In this document: piece by piece, positions 35,818 to 47,949 of the stretch
Numbering within the stretch: position 1 is the first letter of the stretch
Layout: every line of letters starts with the position of its first letter
Assembly: GCF_036884655.1 (NCBI RefSeq)
Contig: NC_088344.1
Span: 35,146,501 to 35,210,500 of the forward strand
DNA: 64,000 nt
Direction of reading: 5' to 3'
Origin: Musa acuminata AAA Group
Taxonomy: Eukaryota; Streptophyta; Magnoliopsida; Zingiberales; Musaceae
The notes under the pieces: generated by a model
Seen by the model: only the letters and a program-made list of their open reading frames with translations
The model's database searches: none
What the model was told of the DNA's origin: nothing
Program-made: the position numbers and the translations under genes

Positions 35818-38793
35818 CTACGTTGGAAATTTCTCAGCAACATACATGAGTGTCAAAGCAAGTGACCTGCACAACATGCCACAAGATGTGCCATAAAGAC
35901 CTGTTTCTCTGAAGGCAGAGAAGCCCTTGCTTGCCATTCTTGTCCAGATAGTAGTACTCTTCTAAACCCTTTTACCTCAAATTTTCTCCTATTTCAATCA
36001 CAGTTTCTATGAAGTAATTGATGTGCAGACGCAGCTAAACTAGCACATAATCCATAAGGAATTATCAAGTTTAAGCAACAAATAATAATAAGTTGTTGTC
36101 AATTTGAGGATTTAGACTAGTATGGAATGATACTCCTAGAAAAGTGATCAAGGTTTAAGAATTAAGAGATACACATAAGCTACATATAAGTTACACAATT
36201 CACTTATAAAATCATCTTTCCATATGCAGCTATATATGCTCTTCCAGTAACAGATGTATCAAGTTTTCAAGTCTCATTTACCTTATCCAAGGTTGTCATA
36301 ACCACATATGCAGCCACATGAACAGCATTTCGTATGCAACCCATGTACTTTCATCTTCTGTAATCATGACAGAATCTTCATGTTCAGAAGTGACCATCAT
36401 AATTACTCCAAAAAAGATACCTAACTACAAGAACAACAATAACAAACCATAATGTCCAACTATTTGGGTCGGCAACATTATTCTTTTGCTGACATTGAGC
36501 TTAGAAGACCACAAAAATTATACCTAGCTGCTCTTGCTTTATAATTCTTTCCACTATACTATTTTTTTCAAAGCTCAATCACGAACTACAGCATCTGGTT
36601 CCAGTCCTGCTGTCTTCATGTAGCTGATACAGAATGCATGGTCATTACGTGAGTGGTACAGAATGCATGGCCCATATATGAGCTAATAAATAACTATTTC
36701 TTCTTTCTGGATAACTAAATATGCATCTATAACTTGTGAATTTTCTATCTCAGACTCTTTCATCATCAAAATCATCAGTGAAAAGATGGAATGAACACCT
36801 CATGAAGTTAATGAAGAGCCACATTGAGGTTTGCAAGGTTAGTTTTCCTGTTAGTATCAATGAAGAATCCAAGTGACTTTTCATTTTCATACTGTGAATT
36901 TTTTGGCTAGACATGATGATTAACCTGGATGCCCCAATGAACATGTTTTTGCTAGGTAGACTTACATTAAAGACAAATAAAAGAGGAAGTTACAATTGTC
37001 TGTATTGGGACTGTGATAAAAGGAGAAGCGAGGTTAAAGAATTAGTAGACTAACATATCACTTCTTCACAGTCTGTACCATTGGATGTTTATAGGAGTTA
37101 CAGTCATCCTGGTTGGACATCAGTAGAATCAGTGTCTGTCGTACTGAAGCGTACTGGCCGTACCGGGCGATACGTACCGGTCCGCCAGGTACTCGGTACG
37201 CAGACCACCATGTACTGCTATAGTGCTACAGTATCGGTACACCAGGGTGTGCCGCTCGGTACGCCCTGGTGTACCGTCCGGTACACCGGTACCATACCGT
37301 ACCGAGCCCGGGTCGAAATTCCGGTACGGTACGGTATGACGGACCTTGAGTAGAATAACATCAAGACTGCCCTTCTTTTTTCCTTCTTCTCTGAATGAAA
37401 CAAAAAATTAATTAATTAAGTTTCTACGAATGAAACTAATTAATTAAACAAAGCAGAAAGGCTACACTTAGGATATGAATATTTTTGTAGGGAGCAATAG
37501 AGAAAAGCAGAATTCTGATGCGATTATGATAAAAGATACCATTTGATGTACTCGCAAGGATGTCTTCTAAAGGACACGCTAATAGCGAAATTTTCACAAC
37601 AAATTAAAAGATATGGACTAAAAAACTCAACAACACATCTGACTTGAGATATGTGATCTCAATAAATAGAAAACTTAAGAATCCTGTGATAAAACATCCA
37701 TCTTACTGGAGTTCTTGCCAAAAATCACCCATACACAGCATGGTGAACCAACATCAAAATATACCACAATCACCCCATAGACGCCGTCACTGCCATCACA
37801 ACAGATATATCATCTCAGCAATCACCAAGAAAAAGAAGGCCAGCCTCAATTCTCGGCATGTAGGAACTATAAACTCATCAAAACTAACACTCTTTCGATC
37901 TCGTCAGTATCGGCTAAAGAATTAATCAAAAGAACAAAGAAAACCATAATGAAACATCCACTGAACAAGAGCTCTTGTTCCAAAGCCCCCATAAACACCA
38001 TGGTGAATCATCAAAGTCTACACGTAAAACATTGGTTTAGTGGTGGTGCACCAAATCTGCTTACCAAAGGTTAAAGGTTTGAAGCCTCATCTGATATATT
38101 TTATACCTTAAATATTTAATCTGATAGTGATATACCAGATTCACTTACTCGAAACCTCATCCGATATATCTTGAAAGTACTAGCTAGCTTAGCTGATAAG
38201 GACTTTTACAGCTTATCACAAAGTCTTAGTGCTCAATTTTCGCCTTCGTAACTTATCCTTTGCAAAAAAAAAAAAAAAAAAATCATCGTCATCATCAAAG
38301 CCCAGACTATCCTGCAATCACCACGTACGCACCATCAACAACAGTCACAACGAAAACAACATCTCAGCAATCATCAATAAAGAGAATGGTCGCCTTAAGA
38401 TCCTTAATCTCAAGTAATCTAAAACGAGGCATGCGATATTTTCAGTAGAACCTACGGAATCCAACAAAGAAATCCATGAACACGAAACCCACCTTACGAG
38501 CGCTCTTGCTCAAGATCTCCCGTCAAGATCATTTCGAACTGCAAGATCCTCGAATTGTAAACAAATCGCACAAAGGGACCTGCGTTAATTGGTCAGAGAG
38601 GGAGACGAACCTGGACTGCGTCGAGGGCCGAGGCTTTGAAATCGAGAACCCAGGTGATTGGACCAACGAGGGCGGAAACAAAGATCGAGGCGCCGATGAC
38701 GGAGGGGACGCCTCCACCACCCTTATGAAACCGCAGCTCCTCCGCCACCACCTCTACAATCGAGGAAGCGACGGAGGAAGAAGTATAGACCAT
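35818..38793 (-). CDS. Unrecognised small membrane-type protein (tentative three-exon model)
   Basis: Proposed exons are 38793-38611, 36347-36282 and 35961-35818, giving 130 residues with every junction in phase 0. Exon 1 encodes a GC-rich N-terminus with a hydrophobic stretch (SVIGASIFVSALVGPITWVL) and ends at a good donor CAG|GTTCGT. A TATAAA lies upstream at 38846-38841. Exon 2 encodes GCIRNAVHVAAYVVMTTLDK before AAG|GTAAAT. Exon 3 follows a clear TTTAG acceptor and encodes KSTTIWTRMASKGFSAFRET and LCRSLALTLMYVAEKFPT before TAG. The exon 2 acceptor (AAAG) is weak, and exon 1 could belong to a different transcript. I recognise no family. The same frame continues past TAG, see findings. A 16-codon upstream frame (38804-38754) overlaps the start. 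Confidence 0.35.
37130..37345. repeat. GTACC/GGTAC-rich repeat element
   Basis: About 215 bp contain more than a dozen GTAC-centred words (GTACCGG, CGGTACG, GTACGCCC), many in inverted orientation, so the segment can fold on itself extensively. It is GC-rich in an AT-rich neighbourhood with sharp edges at about 37130 and 37345. It sits in the first intron of the tentative gene. It is the clearest member of the dispersed family in this window. Confidence 0.75.
37670..38540. repeat. Three diverged copies of a segment of about 100-150 bp
   Basis: Blocks starting near 37670, 37940 and 38440 share an order of AAACATCCA-like or AAATCCATG-like sequence, then a GAGCTCTTG-type word, then an ATCACCC/AAGCCCCC-type word. 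The first two also share CATGGTGAA with CATCAAA. A related CTCAGCAATCA-C/T-CAA segment is found near 37816 and 38366. Similarity is partial, so they look like old local duplications in intron 1 of the tentative gene. A 19-base poly-A run lies at 38264-38282. Confidence 0.45.
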
Positions 38794-38840
38794 AGCCAGG
38801 TCATGGCTCGAACAAGAGGATGCGTCGAGAGGAATCGGGC

Positions 38841-38846
38841 TTTATA
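38841..38846 (-). promoter_or_regulatory. Putative TATA box of the small minus-strand gene
   Basis: On the minus strand the sequence reads AGTATAAAG, about 37 bp before the first ATG (38804) and 48 bp before the ATG used in the model (38793). The position would give a very short leader. Confidence 0.45.
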
Positions 38847-38893
38847 CTTGGGGTCCTGCTTCCAAACGGGTTCGGATCCTCCTCGCTTGTAAC

Positions 38894-39540
38894 CGCCACG
38901 CGGATCAGGAACCGAAAATCTAACGATCCAGAAGAGTTCTATTTCCCGGCGAACCTATTTCTAACGGTCCAGATTTAAGCTTGCTACCGAGATATAGCAT
39001 ATTTTCTAAAGAAACCCCCGCTCTTTTGAACGCCGCCAACAAGAAATGGGAGCGGCACTTAATATTCAAATTTTCATTTAAAATCAGCCGTTAATATATA
39101 AGTTCAGATAACAAACCTGAATCAAATTGAAATTATTGGGCAGGATCCTAATTTTGGACCCCAAAACACCCTTAGGTGGATCGGGTAACAAACTTTAATG
39201 TAAGATCCTATCAACACTAAGGGATCGGAGCTCGACCGTGTGCCGTTGATGGCTCAAGTAGTAACCAGAGACTTGGAGCCTATCGAATTTACTATGCTGA
39301 ACAACCAAGGGTTTCTGATCACAGTACTGGAGGATTTCTTCTTTGTTTTCTTTGGGTGCACTCATCAGAGGAACTTCTCTAAAACACATTATATATTGAA
39401 AGTAAATAGTTTAAAGGGGCTTGTTTTATTTCGTATCAAAGATCAAACCAAAAGCAACAACCAAAGCCACAAGAAAGCCTTAACGCAAGACAAAAGGTCT
39501 TTCCAGGTAACATCGAAGAATTCCTCAACCATAGTGTTCT
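38894..39540. other. Intergenic and Mic10 3' region
   Basis: About 650 bp separate the start of the tentative small gene from the last coding exon of the Mic10-like gene. It probably contains the Mic10 3' untranslated region. No other gene or repeat is supported. Confidence 0.5.
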
Positions 39541-41756
39541 TTACTTCTCCTCCTGTCAAGAAAAATAAATTAAGTACCAGAGCATTAGCAAGCTAGATAG
39601 AAAAATGTATCAATAGTTTACACACTGCAGAAAGATTCAGATAATGATGTTGATCAAATGACAGGCAAGAGCATACAAGCAAACATTTTGTATGGTTAAA
39701 ATTTATGACTACATTGTGGAGGTTGCTACCTTGTGAATGACCAAGCGAACAACATAATAAATGCATCATAACATGCCAGGAACTTATTCAACAGAACACC
39801 AGTAGGTCCTTGTTAGCATGGTCATGACAATTTATAACATGGTCACACATTATATTCGGATTTCAAGCAGGCTGGCCATCGAGCAGTGGGGAATACTGTG
39901 ATACACCGATTTAGCCTAAGGCTAGATAGACCTACTGTTATTAACTTGGGCTTAATAACTTTTTGGTTCACATGGTTCAAATCTACGAGTCAATGGATCA
40001 GTTTTCTCATGAGACCAACTTGTGATGATTCTTGTTTGATCATAGCCCACTTCTAACTAAGACCAAGCTGATTTAGACCTCTTTTAGGATATTTTCGTTG
40101 ATTCTAGTATATTCTAGTGAGTTTTGATTGACTCAACAGACCTAGTAGTTTTTGGTCAATTCTGAATGATACAAATTAACATACACCAAACTTGATCAAA
40201 CTCAGCAAGACCAATTTCAACCAACTCTACTCTAACAGTTTATTTAGTTGTACCAATAATCTGATCTCAATCTCAATTTTTCATCGTCAATCCCCAATTG
40301 ATTATATGATCTACCAAATCTTGAAAACTGATTCCAATCACAGTTCCAGTGTTAAACCCAAATTTATGTGATCTACCAAAAGGTAAGAGTACTTGATGTG
40401 GGTACATATGACTGGACTGTAAAAGTGGGGAAGAAATAAAGTTCACATCGCCATCTGTAAGTCATAAGAAAGCTCTTATCATGTAAGAATTATGTTTTAA
40501 TAATATAAACTTAGTTCCTTTCTGCAACATGAAGTGTAGCTTCATGGTAACCATATGCAACTAATAGAAGATAGGGTTACACCAAAAAAGCAAATGTTCA
40601 CTATTCAACTAATGGGTGGTACCATCCTTCATCCATAAAATTAACCAGAGATATCAAGAAAATAACTAACTAAAGTAGGTTATGGCAGATTCAGCCACAG
40701 GCTAATATTACAAATGCACAAGGAATAAAATACAACATACTTGAGAAAGAGAAGGGAAAGGCGAAATCCTCTGTGGCCGCTTTGGTGAAGAACCATTGAG
40801 AATGTAAGAACATTCAGTATATGCAGCTCCAATTCCAACACCAGCACCAAAAGCTACAGATGCCCATCGTGTAGTTCGACTCCCTAAGGTGGTAATATTG
40901 CAAGAAAGAAAACATCATTAAGCAAAAATATCAGACGAATTAAAGAAAGTCAAACAATTAACCAGAATATGTAATATACTCAATAGTTGTTAGCACCTAA
41001 CTTAATTTCTCTTATTTAGTTATTTCCCTTAGAATTACTAGTTAGCTTGCTGATATGAATGCTGACAAAATATTTCGTTTAATTTTCTACAGAATTCTTA
41101 AACCTTCTAAGAATTTGTAAACAGTTGAACACTTCTCCTATCACATAGCATAGCCGAATTTTCCCAATGAGAAATAAATGATCAAAAGAAGTAGCCCTCG
41201 CCCATCAAATTCCAATCAATGCTGCAAATGTCACAAGAAACCACAATATTTTGTTATGGAACCCCTATCCATCATAATCACGTGTATTATAGAAATATCA
41301 AAGGAAGGTTCTATTCAACAAATCCTAATCTCAAATGAACGCATACACGAAAGACCTGAACAAATGGATGAACCAAGAGATTCTAAAACAGAACCAAGAA
41401 AGGATCTGGCCAATAAATTCAGTGCCAAAGTATAGATTAAGAGAACACAGGTCAACTGAAAGCAATAACATTTAACCAAATCTAACATCTGCATCCAAAA
41501 GATGATCAAAGCACCACTTTAAACCAAAAAGATCATATAGGGCTCAGCGACAGGGAGAGAGATCGAGGTGCGAAGGCTCACGGAAGAAGAGAAGGGCGGC
41601 CGAGGCACCAGCGACGGAGGAGTAGACGAGGCGGCGGATGGAGAGGTCGAGGCAGGCGTCCAACTTCGGATCCAAGTCGTAGCGCCGAAGCGAAGGTGCA
41701 TCCTTCTTCTCACTGACGCTGACACTGCCGCCTCCTCCTGCGGCCTCTTCAGCCAT
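39541..41756 (-). CDS. MICOS complex subunit Mic10-like protein
   Basis: Coding exons 41756-41582 and 40883-40741 are joined in frame through a split arginine codon, followed by a proposed 12-base terminal coding exon at 39552-39541 (codons for EEK and stop, after a TTGACAG acceptor). The protein would be 109 residues. The pattern is that of Mic10: an acidic-glycine N-terminus, the YDLDPKLDACLDLSIRRLVY segment, a first membrane helix (VYSSVAGASAALLFF), a TRWASVAFGAGVGIGAAYTEC helix with the glycine-rich GxGxGxG motif, and a short soluble tail. Mic10 oligomerises in the mitochondrial inner membrane and bends it at crista junctions. The first two exons are secure. If the last splice did not occur, the second exon would read through to a TAA about ten codons later. 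Confidence 0.85.
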
Positions 41757-42056
41757 CGCTGATGCCAGAGCAAAGAAAAGGGGGAAGGTAGGGTTTACAG
41801 ATCGGTGAGGATCAAAATAAGGAGACGAGAAAGCAAAGAGGTATCGGGTGGGATCAATACAATCCGAATCCGAATCCAATATGGAAATAAGAGGTCCGGA
41901 ACATGGATACCATCGTAGAAATCGGGTAAGATCAACATACGACCCGAGTCCGAGCTCAAGAAAGAACGAAAGGTTCCGAATGTGGATCCAATAGAAGGGA
42001 AGAACAAAAAGTGTAGAGATCGGGTTGGGACAAAGTGAGACCAGAGAGAGCTCCAA

Positions 42057-42722
42057 GGCTTTTCTTATCGGGTCGGATCCAACATGAGGAGAGCGAAGAG
42101 AAGCAATGAACAGCTTTTGTCATTTAACTCTCCTCATCAATATTAGTTGTCCTCAAAGCCGAGTCGACAAATCTTGCTGAAGCCGGCCTCCGCCACCGTT
42201 CCTGCTCCATAGATACATAGCCAACAACAAAAGATATGACAGTCAAACGTTTACAAGTAGATAGACTAGTAAACAAATCCAAGAAAACCAATCAATAGCT
42301 CACCGGTAAGACACATGATCGACACTTCAACGGCACATGAACAAAATACATCGACACATCACTGTCATGTGAATAATATAGCATTGACATTCAGATGACG
42401 CGAAGAAGCTGATCCGATCGGAGGAAGCTGGTCTCCACCGCTGTTCCTACTCCCTCGATACAAGGTCGACAAAAGATTTCACAGTCAATGTTTACGAAAA
42501 GATAACATTAGTAAGAGGATGCCTCAACAGAAAGACTTGTTTGCTTCAAAGATGCCAATGCACATGAATGATCTCATTGTGTTTCAATTCAAAAAGATAT
42601 CGGATGAGTCGAAAAATACAAAAGAATTCTGCAAAAGCTTTCTTTTAGAGGATACACGAGTTTAATACAGACTTACAACAGTAAACAGTAATGCCTCTTT
42701 CCTCAACTGTTTGTTTGCATAT
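42057..42722. other. Spacer between Mic10-like and adenylate kinase genes, with direct repeats
   Basis: This holds the adenylate kinase 3' untranslated region and the upstream region of the Mic10-like gene. Two diverged direct copies of about 110 bp start near 42179 and 42424 (GAAGCCGGCCTCCGCCACCG against GAAGCTGGTCTCCACCGCTG, then GTTCCT-CTCC, CAACAAAAGAT-like and ACAGTCAA-GTTTAC). No gene is supported. Confidence 0.55.
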
Positions 42723-45700
42723 CTAATGGGTTACACCAGCAGCCATGGATGCAGAACTACTTGTTGGTTTCTTATCGATCACTGAAGACAATGCCTTGTC
42801 TATTTCAGCAAACACATCTTCCTTGACAACACTTCCATTTATCTGCAGTAACACCCAAAACCTGATGTCAAGTATGCTGCATTCATCAAACACAATAGCA
42901 ACCAATTGATGCCACATATCGTGCTTAGGCACAGTAAAGATCTATCTAAATTGACTTGCTCTGAGTTTGAAAAGTAATTCACATCCACCAAAATATATGA
43001 CAAAGCAGCATATCTTGCACTTCAATTGGGAACACTGGCAACCGAAAGAGTTAAGATAATGCCATTTATGGCCTCCAAAATTATGCAAAAGGTCAGTGTA
43101 AAAAGGCAAGATAAACAATTACATAAATGCAAGTGTTTAAAGTGACTATGAAAAAACCGGTTTCAAAAAACATTAAAGTAGCCCCAAGGCCCCCAACAAG
43201 CGGTTCTACAATTTTGTTCAATAAATTTAAACTGAGCTCAAGCAGAAGCTCAAGGCAGTAAATACATCTTAATAGGGTAACATGAGGCACTGGCCCTGCT
43301 AATTTACTGAAGCAGATTGGTTTACATATTAAATCCACTTTTGCCATGGAAGTCATGTTTCAGAGTTGCATGAATCGCAATCATTATTCTCCAGCCTAGC
43401 CAGAATGGAGACCACATACATCTAGAACTGAGGTAGTTTAAGACAATATACACATCCGATCATTAAGATGCCTTGGTGCAGCAACATATCAGTTATCACT
43501 GTGCTTAAAGCACCTCCAGACATGTCGAAGGGGTAATCCCATATATTTGGCCACTTTTCAATTATTGACACATCTCACACCAAATATAGCAAGATATGGA
43601 GCCTTGGGCAACCAATTTCAGAGACCTTTTAATACACCAACTAGGAATAATAGACCAGAGAATAGGTAGTGTATTTATTAAACCAGCCATGGATACCATG
43701 CTTCCTGCATAAAATGTTTCTTGAAATTAGAAATTTCACTTATTAACTACCCTTTTGCTTTTTCTCTTTTCAAAAGGTGGCGTGACTATATTAGTTTATC
43801 ATCTATTTGATCAATAAAGCAAATAAATATAGTGTAAGAGACAGGAATCAATTTGAACATCATGTCTAAATTGTTTGATTGTATTACAATCATCCCTTTA
43901 GAATTGGTTGCCCAGTTGAATGTATGACTTGCTTTATTTCAACAGCAACAGATAATAAATCGTAACTGATTAGAGTTGGCTCCATACAAATTACAGATAA
44001 TAAATCGTAACTGAGTAAGAGAGCAAAGCAGGAGGGCATGTGCATACAAATTCAAGTGTCCACTGTGCCTACTTGATTGAATAAATGATGAATCAAGAAA
44101 GTGAAATACCCTGACTGTAATGTCTTCATACGTTGCAAGTACAGCTTCAACATTCTGGTGATGAGTCTGCAATCTCAACTTTACCTATATTTACAAAAAG
44201 GATTATAAAAAATGCTATGGATTAGAGATCCGTCCCAAAATTGAATTATTTGACAACTGAAATCACATGAACTAATGTAAGTACTGATGAGAGATGAAAA
44301 TTTTGAACTTCAGAAGAAGCTCCAGGAATCCAACCAAAGATATTCTCAGTAAAATACCTTCTCTTCAGTATCATCAAAACGCTGTGTAAGCCTTGCAGCA
44401 ATTTCTTCATTCTCAGGTGGAGAGTACTTTAGGTGGTATATTTTTCCAGTAACAGGATCAAGCCTTCTGCCAACCACTCGCTCGACAAGGTCTTCTTCAG
44501 AAACCTGTGTTAAGTAGATGTTATGCATTTTATCCCTCTGATTGACCAATGAAACTTAAAGTTATAATAAGAAAACTGTATTAGGGGCTGATAGAAAAGA
44601 TGAGACACTCAGATATATTTCTCATTTGAAAGGATACGTTTGGAATTTTCTTTTTCTTACTCTCTCCTGAATCCAAACTGCAGGAGTGAATATCAAAACG
44701 CAGGTCAGCAAAAGTATTTCATATAAACCTTGGAATTTTTTCGTATGACATAACCAAAGTGAATAAGGCTCCATCAATCTCACATCATTTATGTAAACAA
44801 TCTTGAAATTTTTGAGCATTACCTAATCTAAACAAACTTAAAATGAAGAAATTTTAGATGGATAGAACCTCATGTTAGAATGTCCTTGAAAACCAGGTTC
44901 AATTCAGAAGCAACCTAGGCAAGACAAAGAAAATTAACTCTCATGCAACCCTAACAATCCTCGGTATTTTAATCTTTAATCAAAAGAAACATGAATATGG
45001 AGCATTCGAAACTTCATGGGATAACAATAGAACACTCTTTCCTAGGAATGAGGATTCTTTGTTTTTTGGTGCTCTGTTGCAGGTAAGATGTCAACAAGGA
45101 GGGATATACAGTAGAAATCTATATGCAGTTAACAAAGTAAAAAATATACATCAGTAAGGAGGAATTCTCACTTCCAAAAGAATAAAAATGTCAGGCCGGA
45201 TTCCAAGATCTTCTAAAGCTTTTGCTTGTGAGAAACTTCTTGGGTATCCATCTAAAAGCCAACCATTTTCTTGAGCATCTGGTTGGAGAAGGCGTTCTTT
45301 CACCATCTGTTATCAACAATACCACAACAGTGGCCTTAAGAGTCACATTACTAGAAAAAAAATGGCACAGGATCCAGTGACCAGTTGCATACCATGACAA
45401 CAATTTCATCAGGGACTAACATCCCTTTCTCCATGTACTCTTTGGCAAGCTTCCCCTTTTCAGTCCCAGATGCAATTTCTGCCCTAAGCAAATCCCCTGC
45501 AGCTATATGAACCAACCCATACTGCATATGCAAGCATTACCTGCATCAATCTACTTCTCTTTGCATGCAGTTCAAAAGCATAGGACTAGACTCATCATTG
45601 GAGAAAGGGGCCACGAAGTATTTAATAAAATCTAGTTCAAGAGTATTCTAAAAAAAAAAAGAAATAGTGTTTAAGAAGATTGCTTAATTTTAGCGAAAGT

Positions 45701-46720
45701 TATAATCAAAGCAATTGAAAGATGACCTTTAGAAACAAATGAACAAATGAATTTTAAACAGCATAACATCTATATTGCAAAATAGAAATAACGATAACTG
45801 AAGAAAAGTAATCAAAACAGACATGGACTCAAAAAAAACTACACAGGCAACAGTTCTTAAAACAATATGCTACGCAATGCCATGAATGAGACGTCATAAT
45901 CTACTTATAACAACAAATATCTGTAAGATGGACGCTGCCAGCCTTTAATTTGTCATACGTGTTGCATGATTCCAGCGTATGTTTCTACTACTATGCATTC
46001 GAGCGGATACTTACTAACTTCTGCGTAGACAAGTAGTAAGCTGTAAAGAGAAATCAGCGGTACTGAAAGCTAGAATCTTGCACCTACCTTCTTCTTGATG
46101 AGCTCGCATTGTGTTCCCTTCCCAGATGCAGGAGCTCCGGATATCATAACCTTCAAGGGCTCCTCAGTTTTCACGGCCGCTACAATCTGAACACAAATTT
46201 AACAAAATATAGGAGAGCATATTATCAGGAAAAGAAATATCTTCGATCGACCCCAAAACAAATCATATGAAGATCCTATCTTTTTCCCTCAGAGACGACG
46301 CATATGGATCCGGAGTAGAATAATTATCCCTAATTTTTAATTAGATACCCCATCTTTTTTGTCCCTGACAAATCATGCACATCCAACGGAGTAAAAATGA
46401 AATCGAAATTTGGTGCCAAATCCTAAAGAACGCACTGTTGACGTCAAAACCAATCCGAAACATTCAGGATCAAACAAATTCAAATCTCGAGTACAGACCG
46501 TGGCTGACTGCTCCGCGACGGCTGACGGATTCCGCAGTGGCCGTGAGGAAAAACGGCGACCCTTGTTGATTCGGCAACGGAGAGCTGTTCTCGATGTCTC
46601 CAAGGACTGGGAGAAGATGACGGCTCTGACCGAATTGGGCGTGGGAGGTGAGAGAGCCGGGGGAGGACCGGGCTTTGCAGCTTGTGTAGCCGTCACGGAG
46701 GGGAGTGCCAAAGAAGCCAT
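42723..46720 (-). CDS. AMK2: Adenylate kinase, chloroplastic
   Basis: Seven coding exons: 46720-46499, 46186-46088, 45521-45393, 45306-45172, 44504-44358, 44184-44110 and 42842-42723. All are phase 0 with GT-AG junctions, total 308 residues. Exon 1 encodes a serine/proline/arginine-rich, acid-poor presequence of about 74 residues, typical of a plastid transit peptide. The mature part has the P-loop GAPASGKGT (91-99), the AMP-binding region HIAAGDLLRAE, the signature LLDGYPR (167-173), the LID segment GRRLDPVTGKIYHLKYSPP and the distal RFDDTEEKVKLRL. The enzyme interconverts ATP and AMP with two ADP in the plastid stroma. The sequence matches the Arabidopsis AMK2 (At5g47840) type; orthology is inferred by memory. 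Plastid targeting is inferred from composition. Confidence 0.92.
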
Positions 46721-47606
46721 GGTCTCTCCGCCCTCCTCTTCGGCGCACAGGAGACGAATCGGGGGGATGCCGACGGTGAAGTGCTGCTCACCATAAATTG
46801 CTGCCCGGACTTCACCGTGACGAATCTCACCGTACAATTTGAACAGGAGATTTGTGCAAAATATTGACATCTTTGATGAAAATATTGATGGTGTTGATTC
46901 TTTCCCATCAATGCCGCAATAACGCAGTTGATATGATTGAAATTAGTTTATTGGACAGAGTAATAGATTTCATGTTCGAAGTCACGCATGAACACCATAT
47001 ATATTATTTCATATAATAAAAATATTTTTTTAAAAAAAAATATTTATCTGATTAAGTTGCCGAATCTATTTATCTGACAACTTAGTCAGATAAATATTTT
47101 TAAAAATGTTTTTAAAAAATAATTGATGAAATAATTATTAATTGAATTGTCTCATCAATTAATAAGATCATAGATTTATTTTTATAAAAAATAAAATAGA
47201 GTGAATTTTTAAAAAAAATCAATAATTACCTAATAACTATCATAATTATGAGATGAACCATGATGGTTATTAGTTATCAATTATTTTTTAATTATTTATT
47301 TTTTTATAAATAGACATGATGTTTACAAATGGCTTCTTCCTAATGTCATAATGCACTAACTAGAATGCGTAAATTAGTTGACTATAATTTCAACTGAATG
47401 GATTAAAAATTAATTATCTCTTTAAACTCAGTAGTCAAAAGAGATAATTAATTTACCTTTTTTGTTATTTCGTTGGGCTTATCTATCCAATCAATTATCT
47501 ACTTTAGTAGTTTGATATCTCATTTTGGATATAGAGGTTCAATAGAGTTGATGTAGTCCTTTTAAAGTAATGAAACTTTCTTTCCTCAACTTACAATACA
47601 CATATC

Positions 47607-47678
<72 letters not shown>

Positions 47679-47700
47679 CAACTAATGCGAAAGACATGAG
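46721..47700. other. Adenylate kinase upstream region, AT-rich spacer
   Basis: The first 150 bp are probably the adenylate kinase 5' leader and promoter. The rest is strongly AT-rich with inverted AT-rich words (for example ATTTATCTGA and TCAGATAAAT near 47040-47095). It ends in the long AT microsatellite. Confidence 0.5.
47611..47676. repeat. Long AT microsatellite
   Basis: An uninterrupted run of 33 AT units, 66 bp, self-complementary along its whole length. It sits between the adenylate kinase promoter and the Gypsy remnant. Confidence 0.95.
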
Positions 47701-47949
47701 AGACCCTGATTTGATCCTGAGGGATGTCTCAAGAGTAAAACTTATTTAAGTTCATAATGTACTATGCCCTTGACAACACCACTCATTCTGTTATAACGAG
47801 GAGATAGGTTCCATCTCGAACAACCTCGATGACTCGATTTGGCTCTTTCCAGTTTCTCACTAGCTTATCTAAGGATCTAGTTGAGTCGTTAACTTTAGCT
47901 TTCTAAAGCACTAGGTTCCTAGTCCAACTCTCCGAGGGCGAATACCTCG

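Noticed and set aside
36750..36944. Minus-strand 64-residue frame as a possible extra exon of the small gene
   Set aside because: It has an AG and a GT at plausible places, but its phase does not join the neighbouring segments and the peptide lacks any clear pattern.
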